64,000 nt of DNA from Pseudomonas sp. SST3 (GCF_003325755.1 NZ_QORI02000019.1:15327-79326), one strand, 5' to 3'; numbered from the stretch's first letter, positions 40,459-50,609 are shown. Notes: generated from the letters alone by a model not told the origin. Numbers and translations: made by a program.

Positions 40459-41223
40459 ATGCGCAGTACTCCCCGCGAAAAAGGCTCTTCTATCACCCGC
40501 GTGCTGGAGATTATCGAGGCCGTGGCCGGTGCTGCGGAGCCGCTGACACCCAGCGCGCTGGCGGAAAAGCTCGATATCCCCAAGGCCAGCGCCCATCGAC
40601 TGGTGCAAACCCTGGAGAAGGAAGGCTTCCTGCAATTCGGTCTGCGTGGCGGGTTGTTGCCCGGTGATCGCCTGCATGCCACCGCGGTGAATATTCTTGG
40701 CAGGGGGCGGCACAAGGCATTGCGCCAGGCGATCCTGCGCGAGCTGTCCGAAGAAATCGGCGAAACCTGCGGCCTGTCGGTGCCGGATGGGTTGGACATG
40801 CTCTATTTCGATCGGGTGCAGACCAATTGGCCTTTGCAGATCAACCTGCCCATCGGCAGTCACACGCCGCTCTGGTGCACGGCTAGCGGCAAGCTATATC
40901 TCGCCTCGTTGCCGCTGGAACAGCTGGAAAAGATTCTCCCGCGCCTGCCGATCCGGCAGCTGGCACGCAACACCATCACTGACTTGAGCGCCCTGCGCGA
41001 CGATCTGGCACGTATTCGCGAGGAAGACCTGTCCACCGATTCGGAGGAGTTCATCGACGGCATGGTCGCCTGCGCCGTGCCGGTGCGCGATGGCCGCGGC
41101 GAGCTGAGCGCCTGCCTGTTCACCCATGCGCCGGTGATTCGTTGTGGCATGGAGCAACTGCTGGCGTTCGTGCCGCGTCTGCGCGCGGCTGCTACGGAGC
41201 TAGAGGCGATTGTCAGTGGCTGA
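40459..41223 (+). CDS. IclR family transcriptional regulator
   Basis: 254 residues. N-terminal winged HTH (~14-70: ITRVLEIIEAVAGAAEPLTP, LDIPKASAHRLVQTLEKEGF) and C-terminal IclR effector domain (~85-250: LPIGSHTPLWCTASGKLYLASL, DGMVACAVPVRDGRGELSACLF). Same strand as ADH-mmsA; likely repressor or activator of that operon, with the GTCTC repeats near 37.3 kb as candidate sites. The start at MRSTPREKG is preferred; the longer frame lacks a site. Confidence 0.88.
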   Translation: MRSTPREKGSSITRVLEIIEAVAGAAEPLTPSALAEKLDIPKASAHRLVQTLEKEGFLQFGLRGGLLPGDRLHATAVNILGRGRHKALRQAILRELSEEIGETCGLSVPDGLDMLYFDRVQTNWPLQINLPIGSHTPLWCTASGKLYLASLPLEQLEKILPRLPIRQLARNTITDLSALRDDLARIREEDLSTDSEEFIDGMVACAVPVRDGRGELSACLFTHAPVIRCGMEQLLAFVPRLRAAATELEAIVSG

Positions 41224-41227
41224 GCAG

Positions 41228-41329
41228 GTAGGGTGGATGACGCTCTTTCCATCCGCCGTGATCCCGCTCGGTTAAGCACCACCCGGTGGAGCGCCACCCG
41301 GTGGATCGATGAAGCGTGATCCACCCTAC
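41228..41329. repeat. Palindromic element with GTAGGGTGGAT ends
   Basis: 102 bp bounded by GTAGGGTGGAT and its exact complement ATCCACCCTAC, with an internal direct duplication ACCCGGTGGA (twice). Likely REP/MITE-like DNA. Confidence 0.7.
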
Positions 41330-41340
41330 GTCTGCTTGAG

Positions 41341-41781
41341 TTCTGTAGGGTGAGCTTCAGCCCACCAGCTGCGCCCACGGGCCTGGTCTGTAGGAGCGAG
41401 CTTGCTCGCGAACCGGGTGAAAGGCTTCGCCAGCAAGCTGGCTCCTACAAAGGCGCGCAATGCCGCGCCTGCTTGATATTTAATCAGTTCTGTAGGGTGA
41501 GCTTCAGTCCACCATCTGCGCCCACGGGCCTGGTCTGTAGGAGCGAGCTTGCTCGCGAACCGGGTGAAAGGCTTCGCCAGCAAGCTGGCTCCTGCAAAGG
41601 CGCGCAATGCCGCGCCTGCTTGATATTTGATCAGTTCTGTAGGGTGAGCTTCAGCCCACCAGCTGCGGCCACGGGCCTGGTCTGTAGGAGCGAGCTTGCT
41701 CGCGAACCGGGTGAAAGGCTTCGCCAACAAGCTGGCTCCTACAAAAGCGCGCCAATGCCGCGCCTGCCTGATATTGGGTCA
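41341..41781. repeat. Three tandem 147-bp units of paired REP palindromes
   Basis: Units start at 41341, 41488 and 41635. Each has GTAGGGTGAGCTTCAG(C/T)CCACC, then TGTAGGAGCGAGCTTGCTCG, and about 40 bp later the near-complement ending GCTGGCTCCT(A/G)CA, so the pair can fold as one long hairpin (BIME-like). Units differ by only a few bases (e.g. T/C in the first motif, CAGCAAG/CAACAAG in the third, one inserted C near the end), implying recent duplication. Confidence 0.92.
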
Positions 41782-41824
41782 GGACGAGGATGAGCGCTTC
41801 AAGCGCTTCATCAATGAGTCGGCC

Positions 41825-43834
41825 CTAGCGCTTGAGCATCGCCCGCATCGCCGCCAGCGCGTCATTGCCGCGCGCGGCCTTGACCTCCACGGGTGCATCT
41901 TCCTGGCCTTCCCATTCCAGGTCTTCCGGCGGCAGTTCGTCGAGGAAGCGGCTGGGCATGCACTCGATGATCTCGCCGTACTGCTTGCGCTTGGCGGCGA
42001 AGGTCATTGCCAGGTTCTGCCGCGCACGGGTGATGCCGACGTAGGCCAGGCGGCGTTCTTCCTCGATAGTGTCGGCCTCGATGCTGGAGCGGTGCGGGAG
42101 AATTTCCTCCTCCATGCCGAGGATGAACACGTAGGGAAACTCCAGCCCCTTGGACGCATGCAGCGTCATCATCTGCACGCCTTCTGCGCCTTCTTCCTCT
42201 TCCTGCTGACGTTCGAGCATGTCGCGCAGCACCAGCTTGGCGATGGCTTCCTCGATGGTCATCTCGCCTTCTTCGTCGCGCTCCAGGGTGTTCTTCAGCG
42301 CGTCGATCAGGAACCAGACGTTGCCCATGCGGAAATCTGCGGCTTTGTCGCTGGAGGTCTGGCCGCGCACCCAGGTCTCGTAGTCGATGTCCATGACCAT
42401 GCTGCGCAGCGCGGCAATTGGGTCGTTCTGCGCACATTGTTGGCGCAAATTGTCCATGTAGCGCTTGAAGCGTGACAGCCGGTCGGTGAAGCGGCTGTCC
42501 ATGTGCGCGCCCAGGCCCATCTCGTCGCAGGCGGCGTACATGGAGATCTTGCGTTCGGTGGCGTAGTTGCCGAGCTTTTCCAGGGTGGTCGAACCGATCT
42601 CCCGCCGCGGTACGTTGATCACCCGCAGAAAGGCATTGTCGTCGTCGGGGTTCACCAGCAGGCGGAAGTAGCTCATCAGGTCCTTCACTTCCTGGCGGCC
42701 GAAGAAGCTGGTGCCGCCCGACAGGCGATAGGGAATCTGGTGGTGCTGCAGCTTCAGCTCGATCAGCTTGGCCTGGTAGTTGCCGCGGTAGAGGATGGCG
42801 AAATCGCTGTAGGGTCGCTCGGTCTTCAGGTGCAGCGTGAGGATTTCCATTGCCACGCGCTCGGCCTCGGCTTCCTCGTTGCGGCAGCGGATCACCCGAA
42901 TCGGGTCGCCATTGCCCATCTCCGACCACAGCTGCTTTTCGAAGGCGTGCGGGTTGTTGGAAATCAGCACGTTGGCGCATTTGAGGATGCGGCTGGTGGA
43001 GCGGTAGTTCTGCTCCAGCATCACCACTTTCAGCGAAGGGAAATCCTCTTTCAGCTGCATGAGGTTTTCCGGCCGCGCGCCGCGCCAGGCGTAGATCGAC
43101 TGGTCATCGTCGCCCACCACGGTGAAATGCGCGCGCTCCTGCACCAGCATCTTCACCAGCAGGTACTGGCTGGCGTTGGTGTCCTGGTACTCGTCCACCA
43201 GCATGTAGCGGACCTTGTTGCGCCACTTCTCCAGCACCTCGGGGTGGTTCTGGAAGAGCTTCACCGGCTGCATGATGAGGTCGTCGAAATCCACCGCGTT
43301 GTACGCCTTGAGCGTGCGCTGGTAGTGGGTGTAGACGATGGCAGCGGTCTGCTCCTTGGGGTTGCGCGCCGCGGCCAGCGCCTCTTCGGGCAGGATCAGG
43401 TCGTTCTTCCAACTGCCGATGTAGTTCTTGATCTCGTCCACGCCGTCATCGCCGGCGTATTCTTTCTGCATGATGTCGGTCAGCAGCGCCTTGATGTCGC
43501 CCTCGTCAAAGATCGAAAAACCGGGCTTGTAGCCGAGTTTCACGTATTCCTTGCGGATGATATTCAGGCCCAGGTTGTGGAAGGTCGACACGGTCAACCC
43601 ACGACCTTCGCCGCCGCGCAGCAGGCTGCTGACGCGCTCTTTCATCTCGCGCGCGGCCTTGTTGGTGAAGGTCACGGCGACGATGTATTGCGCACGGATG
43701 CCGCATTGCTGGATCAGGTAGGCGATTTTGCGGGTGATCACGCTGGTCTTGCCGGAACCGGCGCCGGCGAGCACCAGCATCGGGCCGCCGACGTAGTTCA
43801 CGGCTTCCTGCTGCCGGGGATTGAGTCGGGACAT
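41825..43834 (-). CDS. rep: ATP-dependent DNA helicase Rep
   Basis: 669 residues. SF1 UvrD/Rep helicase: Q motif LNPRQQEAVNYV, Walker A AGAGSGKTS (24-32), Ia TFTNKAAREMK, Walker B VDEYQDTNASQYLL, III DDDQSIYAWRGA, IV LEQNYRST, V TLHASKGLEF and VI YVGITRARQNL. Moves 3'-5' on DNA and clears protein roadblocks ahead of the replisome. Length and neighbours (GGDEF/EAL gene next) match P. aeruginosa rep. Confidence 0.96.
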   Translation of the reverse strand: MSRLNPRQQEAVNYVGGPMLVLAGAGSGKTSVITRKIAYLIQQCGIRAQYIVAVTFTNKAAREMKERVSSLLRGGEGRGLTVSTFHNLGLNIIRKEYVKLGYKPGFSIFDEGDIKALLTDIMQKEYAGDDGVDEIKNYIGSWKNDLILPEEALAAARNPKEQTAAIVYTHYQRTLKAYNAVDFDDLIMQPVKLFQNHPEVLEKWRNKVRYMLVDEYQDTNASQYLLVKMLVQERAHFTVVGDDDQSIYAWRGARPENLMQLKEDFPSLKVVMLEQNYRSTSRILKCANVLISNNPHAFEKQLWSEMGNGDPIRVIRCRNEEAEAERVAMEILTLHLKTERPYSDFAILYRGNYQAKLIELKLQHHQIPYRLSGGTSFFGRQEVKDLMSYFRLLVNPDDDNAFLRVINVPRREIGSTTLEKLGNYATERKISMYAACDEMGLGAHMDSRFTDRLSRFKRYMDNLRQQCAQNDPIAALRSMVMDIDYETWVRGQTSSDKAADFRMGNVWFLIDALKNTLERDEEGEMTIEEAIAKLVLRDMLERQQEEEEGAEGVQMMTLHASKGLEFPYVFILGMEEEILPHRSSIEADTIEEERRLAYVGITRARQNLAMTFAAKRKQYGEIIECMPSRFLDELPPEDLEWEGQEDAPVEVKAARGNDALAAMRAMLKR

Positions 43835-44074
43835 TCTCGTTTGGTCTGTTGGAGCGGGGGCGAGAGTTTAGCAGGGCTGGCGGCGCAAAATGGCGCCGCC
43901 TGAGTGCTGCGCCTACCAGTCGTCGCCGGTAGGCAATGGAACGACGACAGAATGCTTTAGTCTAGAGGCGCGGAGCCTGTTTTCGGCTGCTCAGCCCGCC
44001 GGCCCGCTTCACCCTGAATGTGTTCCGTCGAGGTGGCCAGTCATTTTCCGCTCCGCACGCACCGGAGAAACACC

Positions 44075-45739
44075 GTGACATTGCCCGTACAACCTATGCG
44101 CCTGGTTCTGCTGGCCGATGAGCCTGAGTGGAGCGAGCGCCTGCGCGTCGCGCTGGCGGCGCTGCGTAGCCATCATCTGCTGGTGGTTGTCGAGGGCTGG
44201 CAGGAGGTGTCTGCGCATCTGGCCGAGGGCGGGCACACCCTGGTACTCACCACGCCACAGCGCCGTCCTGCTTCGGGTCGTTTTCCCTGGCCGACCATTC
44301 TCCTGCTTGACGAAGAGCCCGACGAGGCGCCCGAAGGTGTCGTGGATTGGCTGGTGGGCTCGCAGTTCACCCCCGATGTGTTGCGCCGTTGCCTGCGCTA
44401 CGCCCGCGAACGCTGCAGCCTGCACGCTACGCTGCAGCGGCTGGCTGAGCAGGATCCGCTGACTGGGATCGTCAATCGTCAGGGATTCCGTGCATTGCTC
44501 GAGGCTCAGCTGGCCGAGCATGACGGCGAGGGGTTGGCGCTGGGGCTGCTGGATATGGACAATTTTCGTCGAGTCAACGACTCCCTTGGCCATCAGGCCG
44601 GTGACCGGTTGATCCTGCAGGTCGTGGCGCGATTGAAGGCGCAGCTTGAAGTGGGTGACTGGGTCGGCCGATTGGGGGGCGACGAGTTCGCGCTGCTGCT
44701 CGATACCGCACGCCGCTCCGGGCGCGCTGAAAAGGTGGCCGACCGTGTGGTGGAGGCGTTGGCCGAGCCGTACTGGCTCGATGGTGAAAGCCTGATGCTC
44801 GGTTGTAGTCTCGGGCTGGCCCATGCCAAGGCCGATAGCGATGCCGATCAGCTGTCGTGGCTGGCGCAGGTTGCGATGCGCCACGCCAAAGCCAGGCAAG
44901 GGTGCACCTGGTATCTGTACAACGAGCGGGTCAATCGCAGCGCCAGCAGCCTGGCGGACCTCGAAGGCGAGTTGCGCCGAGCGTTACGCCGCGACGATCT
45001 GGAATTGCATTACCAGCCGCGATTATGCATTGCAACCGGACGCATCGTTGGCCTGGAAGCGTTGGTGCGATGGCGTCATGCCTCGCGTGGCCTGCTGGCA
45101 CCGAACGAATTCATTCCGATGGCCGAAGAGAGCGGGCTGATCGTGCCGCTGGGTTACTGGGTCATTTCCCGCGCGCTGCGTGACATGCAGTGCCTTCGCA
45201 AGAGCGGTGCCGGCGAACTGCACATGGCGGTCAATCTGTCGTTCCGTCAGTTTCAGGACAGCCAGCTGCTGGTCACTCTGCAGCGGCTGATCGAGGAGCG
45301 TGGTGTGGACCCGCACTGGTTGGAATTCGAACTCACCGAGACCGCGGTGATGCGCCGCAGCGAGCAAGTCAGCGGCACCATGACGGCACTGGCGAAACTC
45401 GGCGTGCGCTTTTCCCTGGATGATTTCGGTACCGGGTTTTCGTCGTTCGTGCATTTAAACAGGCTGCCCATCAGCCTGCTGAAGATCGACAAAAGCTTCG
45501 TCGACGGCGTAACCACCAAGACCGACAACAGTCTGGTACAGGCGATGATCGGCCTGGCCCATGAGCTGGGATTGGAAGTGGTGGCCGAAGGCGTAGAACA
45601 TGCCGCGCAGCTGACGCTGCTGGAGCGCTATGGTGCGAATCAGGTACAGGGCTATCTGATCAGCAAGCCCCTGCCGCTGGTGGAGCTGGAAAAATACCTG
45701 AGTGACCATGACCAGCCGGAGAGCGCTGCCGAAGGCTAA
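44075..45739 (+). CDS. GGDEF/EAL c-di-GMP phosphodiesterase (ProE-like)
   Basis: 554 residues from a GTG with GGAGAA 5 bases upstream. Residues 1-~112 look like a receiver domain lacking the phospho-acceptor Asp. GGDEF domain ~123-285 with motif GGDEF intact at 201-205; EAL domain ~295-540 with EAL at 328-330, DDFGTGFSS, KIDKSFVDG and EGVE. P. aeruginosa ProE, at the same site beside rep, is an active phosphodiesterase affecting exopolysaccharide and biofilm. An intact GGDEF motif leaves open either GTP binding or synthesis. Confidence 0.9.
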   Translation: MTLPVQPMRLVLLADEPEWSERLRVALAALRSHHLLVVVEGWQEVSAHLAEGGHTLVLTTPQRRPASGRFPWPTILLLDEEPDEAPEGVVDWLVGSQFTPDVLRRCLRYARERCSLHATLQRLAEQDPLTGIVNRQGFRALLEAQLAEHDGEGLALGLLDMDNFRRVNDSLGHQAGDRLILQVVARLKAQLEVGDWVGRLGGDEFALLLDTARRSGRAEKVADRVVEALAEPYWLDGESLMLGCSLGLAHAKADSDADQLSWLAQVAMRHAKARQGCTWYLYNERVNRSASSLADLEGELRRALRRDDLELHYQPRLCIATGRIVGLEALVRWRHASRGLLAPNEFIPMAEESGLIVPLGYWVISRALRDMQCLRKSGAGELHMAVNLSFRQFQDSQLLVTLQRLIEERGVDPHWLEFELTETAVMRRSEQVSGTMTALAKLGVRFSLDDFGTGFSSFVHLNRLPISLLKIDKSFVDGVTTKTDNSLVQAMIGLAHELGLEVVAEGVEHAAQLTLLERYGANQVQGYLISKPLPLVELEKYLSDHDQPESAAEG

Positions 45740-45767
45740 GCCAACCGCAACGCTCTCCGGCGACCGC

Positions 45768-47732
45768 TTATCGGACCATGTGCAGGAAGTGCATGTGCTT
45801 TTCGTACTGGTCGAGGATGTCGCCGATGACGCCCTCACGGCTCCAGCCCATCACGTCGTAGTTCTGCCCGCCTTCCTTGAGATGCACTTCGGCGCGGAAG
45901 TAAGTGGGCTCGTCGCCGTCGGTCTCATTGGCGACGAAACTCGGCATCGGATAGCCGCGCGGGCGAATCTGGTAGATAAAGTCAGGTGCTCCCTCGTGGG
46001 TGATCTGCAGCCCGGTACGGTTGTCCTCGTCGGTAGTCAGTTCAACGCCGTAGCCCTGCTGGCGCAACTCATCTGCCACGGCCGCGCAGGCTGGGGTTGC
46101 GATTTCGCTAATGAAGCGCTCTACGTCGCGGCGGCGCGGATACTTGGTCAGGTTCTGCACCCGACGACGCCATCCGCCCTCTTGCGGCGCTGTAGGTGTG
46201 GTACTGATCGTTTGATAACGCAGGCCCTGTTTGGTGGCATCGACGCGCAACGCTTTGAGCAGGCCCCACATGGCGCAGAGCAGCACCAGGGTGAAAGGCA
46301 GGGCGCTGGCGATAGTCGCAGTCTGTAGCGCGGTCAGGCCATCGGCGAGCAGCAGGGCAATAGCCACGGCGCCCATGGAACAGGCCCAGAAGACGCGTTG
46401 CCAGGCTGGCGTCTGGCCTTCGCCACCGGAGGCGAGCATGTCGACGACCAGCGCGCCGGAGTCCGCCGAAGTGACGAAGAACACCACCACCATGATGATC
46501 GCGATCAGCGATAGCAGCGAGGCGAATGGGAAATGCTCGAGGAAGGCGAACAGCGCGAGGGAGCTGTCGCGTTCGATGGCTTCACCCAGGCTGGTGACGT
46601 GGTCCCACAGGATCATGTGGATGGCTGTGTCGCCGAACACCGTCATCCACAGCAGGGTGAAGGCAGTCGGCACCAGCAACACGCCGGTGACGAATTCGCG
46701 GATGGTACGACCGCGCGATATACGGGCGATGAACAGGCCGACGAAGGGCGACCAGGCCAGCCACCAGCCCCAGTAGAACAGCGTCCAACCGCCGATCCAG
46801 TCGTTGGGCTCGTAGGCGTAGAGATTGAAGGTGGCAGTGACGATCTGCGAGAAGTAGTTGCCGGTGTTCTGCACGAAGGTCTGCAGGATGAATACGGTTG
46901 GCCCGGCAATCAGTACCAGCAGCAACAACAGCACGGCCAGCGTCAGGTTCAGCTCGGACAGTCGGCGTACGCCCTTGTCCAGGCCGGTGACCACCGAGAT
47001 GGTCGCCAGCAGCGTGGTGCCCGCGATCAGTGCGATCTGCACCGGTACTGAAATTGGCAATCCATACAGGTGATTCAGGCCGGTATTGATCTGTGTGACA
47101 CCCAGGCCCAGCGAGGTCGCAACGCCGAGCACGGTGCCGATGATGGCGAAGATGTCTACCGCATGGCCGATGGGACCATGAATGCGTTCGCCGATCAGCG
47201 GGTACAGGGCTGAGCGCAGCGTAAGTGGCAGCCCCTGGCGATAGCTGAAATACGCCAGAATCATCGCCACGATGGCGTAGATCGCCCAGGCGTGCAGGCC
47301 CCAGTGGAAGAAGGTGATCTTCATCGCTTCGCGTGCCGCAGCAACCGTGCCGCCTTCACCAACCGGTGGCGAGAGGAAGTGCATGACCGGCTCGGCCACG
47401 CCGAAGAACATCAGGCCGATGCCCATGCCTGCCGAGAACAGCATCGAAAACCAGGTCAGGTGGCTGTAATCCGGCTCACTGTGGTCGGGACCGAGTTTGA
47501 TTTCTCCATAACGGCTGAGCGCCAGCAGTACGACCATCAGCAGGATGATCGCAACGGCAAGAATATAGAGCCAGCTGACGTTGGCGATGATCCAGGCCTG
47601 AACCTCGCTGAAGACACTTTGGGCGTGTTCCGGGGTGGCGACGCTGTAGATCACCAGCAGCAGAATCAGAACGGCAGAGCCGTAGAAAACGGGTGGGTTT
47701 AGCGTGGGAGAAGAAGACTTTTTGGCCTCCAT
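45768..47732 (-). CDS. betT: BCCT family betaine/choline transporter
   Basis: 654 residues. Twelve hydrophobic segments, with BCCT hallmarks SAGMGIGLMFFGVAEPVMH (100-118) and GWWLAWSPFVGLFIARISRG. A ~130-residue cytosolic C-terminal domain (from about 525, KYPRRRDVERFISEIATPAC) is the extension seen in BetT-type choline transporters, which regulates osmotic response. High-affinity sodium- or proton-coupled choline import is likely; related betaine uptake is possible. AAAGGAGC site. No bet genes adjacent. Confidence 0.9.
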   Translation of the reverse strand: MEAKKSSSPTLNPPVFYGSAVLILLLVIYSVATPEHAQSVFSEVQAWIIANVSWLYILAVAIILLMVVLLALSRYGEIKLGPDHSEPDYSHLTWFSMLFSAGMGIGLMFFGVAEPVMHFLSPPVGEGGTVAAAREAMKITFFHWGLHAWAIYAIVAMILAYFSYRQGLPLTLRSALYPLIGERIHGPIGHAVDIFAIIGTVLGVATSLGLGVTQINTGLNHLYGLPISVPVQIALIAGTTLLATISVVTGLDKGVRRLSELNLTLAVLLLLLVLIAGPTVFILQTFVQNTGNYFSQIVTATFNLYAYEPNDWIGGWTLFYWGWWLAWSPFVGLFIARISRGRTIREFVTGVLLVPTAFTLLWMTVFGDTAIHMILWDHVTSLGEAIERDSSLALFAFLEHFPFASLLSLIAIIMVVVFFVTSADSGALVVDMLASGGEGQTPAWQRVFWACSMGAVAIALLLADGLTALQTATIASALPFTLVLLCAMWGLLKALRVDATKQGLRYQTISTTPTAPQEGGWRRRVQNLTKYPRRRDVERFISEIATPACAAVADELRQQGYGVELTTDEDNRTGLQITHEGAPDFIYQIRPRGYPMPSFVANETDGDEPTYFRAEVHLKEGGQNYDVMGWSREGVIGDILDQYEKHMHFLHMVR

Positions 47733-47918
47733 GCTGCGCTCCTTTGATTACCGATTCGGGAGTGGCCGCCTGTGGCGAAGAGGGCGCAATCTAACATACT
47801 GGTCAGCTTTTGACCGGCGCCGTTCCGCGTCGACGAAGGTGCTACCGAGGATGTGACCGCCTGAAGGAGCAGGTTGCAGCAAGCGTTCTGGTCTTATCTC
47901 CAACCGCTCGATGGGTGC

Positions 47919-47942
47919 CGGCATCGTCGCGCAGATGCCGGT
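47919..47942 (-). terminator. Hairpin downstream of comM
   Basis: Perfect CCGGCATC-N8-GATGCCGG stem between the comM stop and betT; no T-run, so a weak terminator or mRNA end. Confidence 0.35.
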
Positions 47943-47949
47943 TAGCGGC

Positions 47950-49449
47950 TCAGACCGCCTGGCTGCTGGGACGATATTGCAGAGCTTCGGCCAGGTGCGG
48001 GCGGCCAATGGACTCCACCTGTTGCAGGTCTGCCAGCGTGCGTGCCACTTTGAGGATTCGGTGTGCGGCGCGTAGCGACAAGCCGAGGCGCTCACAGGCG
48101 CGCTCAAGCCATTGCTGATCCTCGGGCTGCAGTTGGCAATGGCTGCGCAGACCGGCGAGGTCGAGGAAGGCATTGGCACAGCCCTGACGCCGAAGCTGGA
48201 TGCGCCTGGCATCAGCCACCTGCTCGGCGACCAGCAGAGTGGTTTCGTGGCTGGCCGGTGGGGCATTCAGTGCGGTGGCTTCGCGGGCAACCGTCAGGTG
48301 CAGGTCGATGCGGTCCAGCAAGGGCCCGGACAGCTTGCCACGGTAGCGCTGGATCTGGTCCGGTGAGCAGCGGCAACGCCCGCTGGGATCACCCAGGTAA
48401 CCACAGGGGCAGGGATTCATCGCCGCAACCAATTGGAATCGCGCCGGAAAGCGCACCTTGTCGCGGGCTCGGGCGATAACGATGCAGCCTGATTCCAGCG
48501 GCTCGCGAAGCACCTCCAGTACCTTGCGGTCGAACTCCGGCAATTCATCCAGAAACAGCACGCCCTGGTGCGCCAGGGTGATTTCGCCCGGCCGTGGCCG
48601 GCTGCCGCCGCCCACCAGTGCCGGACCCGATGCACTGTGATGGGGCTGTCGAAACGGCCGTTGCGGCCAATGCTCCAGCGGCGACTGGCTGGCGACCGAG
48701 TGGATGGCCGCGACTTCCAGCGCCTCCTGCTCTTCAAGCGGGGGTAGCAAGCCGGGAAGGCGGCTGGCCAGCAGCGTCTTGCCCGTGCCAGGCGGACCGG
48801 AAAAGAGCAGGTTGTGCGCGCCTGCGGCGGCCACCAGCAGGCCACGTTTGGCGGCCGCTTGACCCTGTACGTCGGCCAGGTCGGGGTAGGGCAGCACTTG
48901 GCGCAGCAGGCCCTGTGCCTGGAAGGGCGGGATTATCGTTGCGCCGTTAATGTGCGCGGCCACCTCAAGCAGATGATCGGCTGCATAGACGATCAGGCCG
49001 GACGCCAGGCTGGCTTCTTCGGCATTCGCCTTTGGCACCAGCAGGGCGCGGCCGGCCTGGCGCGCTGCCAGCGCGGCAGGCAGCACACCCTGGACGGGGC
49101 GTAGCGCACCGGACAGGGCCAGCTCACCCAGGCACTCGAGGGTGTCGAGGCGATCCGCGGGAATCTGTCCACTCGCCGCGAGAATGCCCAGGGCGATGGC
49201 CAGGTCAAAGCGGCCGCCATCTTTCGGCAGATCAGCAGGGGCGAGATTGAGAGTGATGCGGCGGGCTGGGAAGTCGAATCCGGAGGTCAGGATTGCGCTG
49301 CGCACGCGGTCCTTGCTCTCCTTGACTGCAGTCTCCGGCAGGCCGACCAATGCCAGTGAAGGCAATCCATTGGCGAGGTGCGCTTCCACCGTCACGGCGG
49401 GGGCTTCCACGCCCACCTGGGCGCGGCTATGGACGATTGCGAGGGACAT
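47950..49449 (-). CDS. comM: YifB/ComM family Mg-chelatase-like AAA+ ATPase
   Basis: 499 residues. N-terminal Lon-like domain (LNLAPADLPKDGGRFDLAIALGILAA), Walker A GPPGTGKT (218-225), Walker B-like GVLFLDELPEFD and the Mg-chelatase C-terminal domain (MNPCPCGYLGDP, LSGPLLDRIDLH, SLRAAHRILKVARTLADL). ComM is a hexameric branch-migration helicase that helps natural transformation, fitting a naturally competent P. stutzeri. An 8-bp hairpin lies just downstream (47919-47942). Confidence 0.94.
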   Translation of the reverse strand: MSLAIVHSRAQVGVEAPAVTVEAHLANGLPSLALVGLPETAVKESKDRVRSAILTSGFDFPARRITLNLAPADLPKDGGRFDLAIALGILAASGQIPADRLDTLECLGELALSGALRPVQGVLPAALAARQAGRALLVPKANAEEASLASGLIVYAADHLLEVAAHINGATIIPPFQAQGLLRQVLPYPDLADVQGQAAAKRGLLVAAAGAHNLLFSGPPGTGKTLLASRLPGLLPPLEEQEALEVAAIHSVASQSPLEHWPQRPFRQPHHSASGPALVGGGSRPRPGEITLAHQGVLFLDELPEFDRKVLEVLREPLESGCIVIARARDKVRFPARFQLVAAMNPCPCGYLGDPSGRCRCSPDQIQRYRGKLSGPLLDRIDLHLTVAREATALNAPPASHETTLLVAEQVADARRIQLRRQGCANAFLDLAGLRSHCQLQPEDQQWLERACERLGLSLRAAHRILKVARTLADLQQVESIGRPHLAEALQYRPSSQAV

Positions 49450-49481
49450 CCGATCACTCCTTGATCGTGACGCCTTCCGGT

Positions 49482-49745
49482 CTATTCGGACGCGGGCGGC
49501 GCGAGTTTCTCTTCCAATTCGGCAACCTTGGCTTCCAGAGCCTCAAGGCGCGCTCGGGTGCGTGCGAGGACAACCATCTGGCTGTCGAACTCATCGCGGC
49601 TGACAACGTCCAGCTTGCTCAGTGCGCCCTGCACGATTCCTTTGAGCTGCGCTTCGATTTCAGGACGGGGCAGCGACGTCTCGCCATTGAACAGGCGCGA
49701 AGCCTGGGAACCGATGGCGTCGAGAAAAGCTTTGGGTGGGAACAT
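49482..49745 (-). CDS. ubiK: UbiK family accessory factor (BMFP domain)
   Basis: 87 residues, BMFP/YqiC family: SRLFNGETSLPRPEIEAQLKG then DVVSRDEFDSQMVVLARTR and a C-terminal coiled coil ALEAKVAELEEKL. UbiK binds UbiJ and aids ubiquinone synthesis. ATG 49745 is preferred over the ATG two codons upstream because AGG stands 9 bases before it. Upstream of comM on the same strand. Confidence 0.9.
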   Translation of the reverse strand: MFPPKAFLDAIGSQASRLFNGETSLPRPEIEAQLKGIVQGALSKLDVVSRDEFDSQMVVLARTRARLEALEAKVAELEEKLAPPASE

Positions 49746-49849
49746 GAGCATCACCTGTTTCTGAGCGGCCGGCAGTGTAGCACGGCCTGTCTGGGGGCAA
49801 TTTTCGCCAGCGTGCACGTTTATGGACAGGGGTTTGCGTCTCGGTGCGC

Positions 49850-49890
49850 AGCATTGGTGCGCGGTTTCGCTGATTCGTGGTGCTGCGGCA
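49850..49890. promoter_or_regulatory. Candidate NtrC enhancer sites
   Basis: GCGCAGCATTGGTGC and, about 23 bp later, GATTCGTGGTGC resemble the NtrC dyad GCACCA-N3-TGGTGC; in both the right half is intact and the left half is poor. They lie 60-90 bp upstream of the sigma-54 promoter, a normal enhancer distance. Confidence 0.4.
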
Positions 49891-49936
49891 GCGCCCTGAC
49901 GCCACGGAGCGCGCCAGGCCGGTCCTTTCGGAGAAT

Positions 49937-49952
49937 TGGCACCGATTCTGCT
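49937..49952 (+). promoter_or_regulatory. Sigma-54 (RpoN) -24/-12 promoter for glnK-amtB1-amtB2
   Basis: TGGCACCGATTCTGCT matches TGGCAC-N7-TGCT with the -24 GG and -12 GC exactly 10 bases apart. Predicted start about 49963. It fits NtrC-dependent control of glnK under nitrogen limitation. Confidence 0.72.
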
Positions 49953-50089
49953 TGGTTGCCCGTGACGATGCACCAGAGCGTTGCGGTGCCAAGGCGATTC
50001 AGGACGTTTCGTCGGATTGGCTGATGGCGTCGGGAGCCGTTCGACTACGCCGGCGCGTTACAAGAGCCGGACACTGAGCTTAGACTTGA

Positions 50090-50476
<387 letters not shown>

Positions 50477-50609
50477 TCGGCCAGGTCGCGTAGTGGCCGA
50501 AGCTAGCCAGGCCAACCGAGTCTGGCTTCACGCCTCCACGCACGACCCGATCATTGCGATTGCCTGCCGTTAGCAGGCCTACGAACCCCCACGCCCCAGG
50601 AGTAAAACC

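Larger units (their letters stand above)
41224..41824. other. Repeat-filled intergenic region, no gene
   Basis: 600 bp between the IclR gene and rep hold only palindromic repeats: an element bounded by 11-bp inverted ends at 41228-41329 and three 147-bp tandem units at 41341-41781. Open frames here arise because the unit length is divisible by three; the resulting peptides merely repeat a 49-residue string and have no ribosome site. Confidence 0.85.

Noticed and set aside
41326..41793. Open frames on both strands encoding 49-residue tandem repeats
   Set aside because: They follow the 147-bp DNA repeat exactly on both strands, have no ribosome sites and match no protein type, so they are by-products of noncoding repeats.
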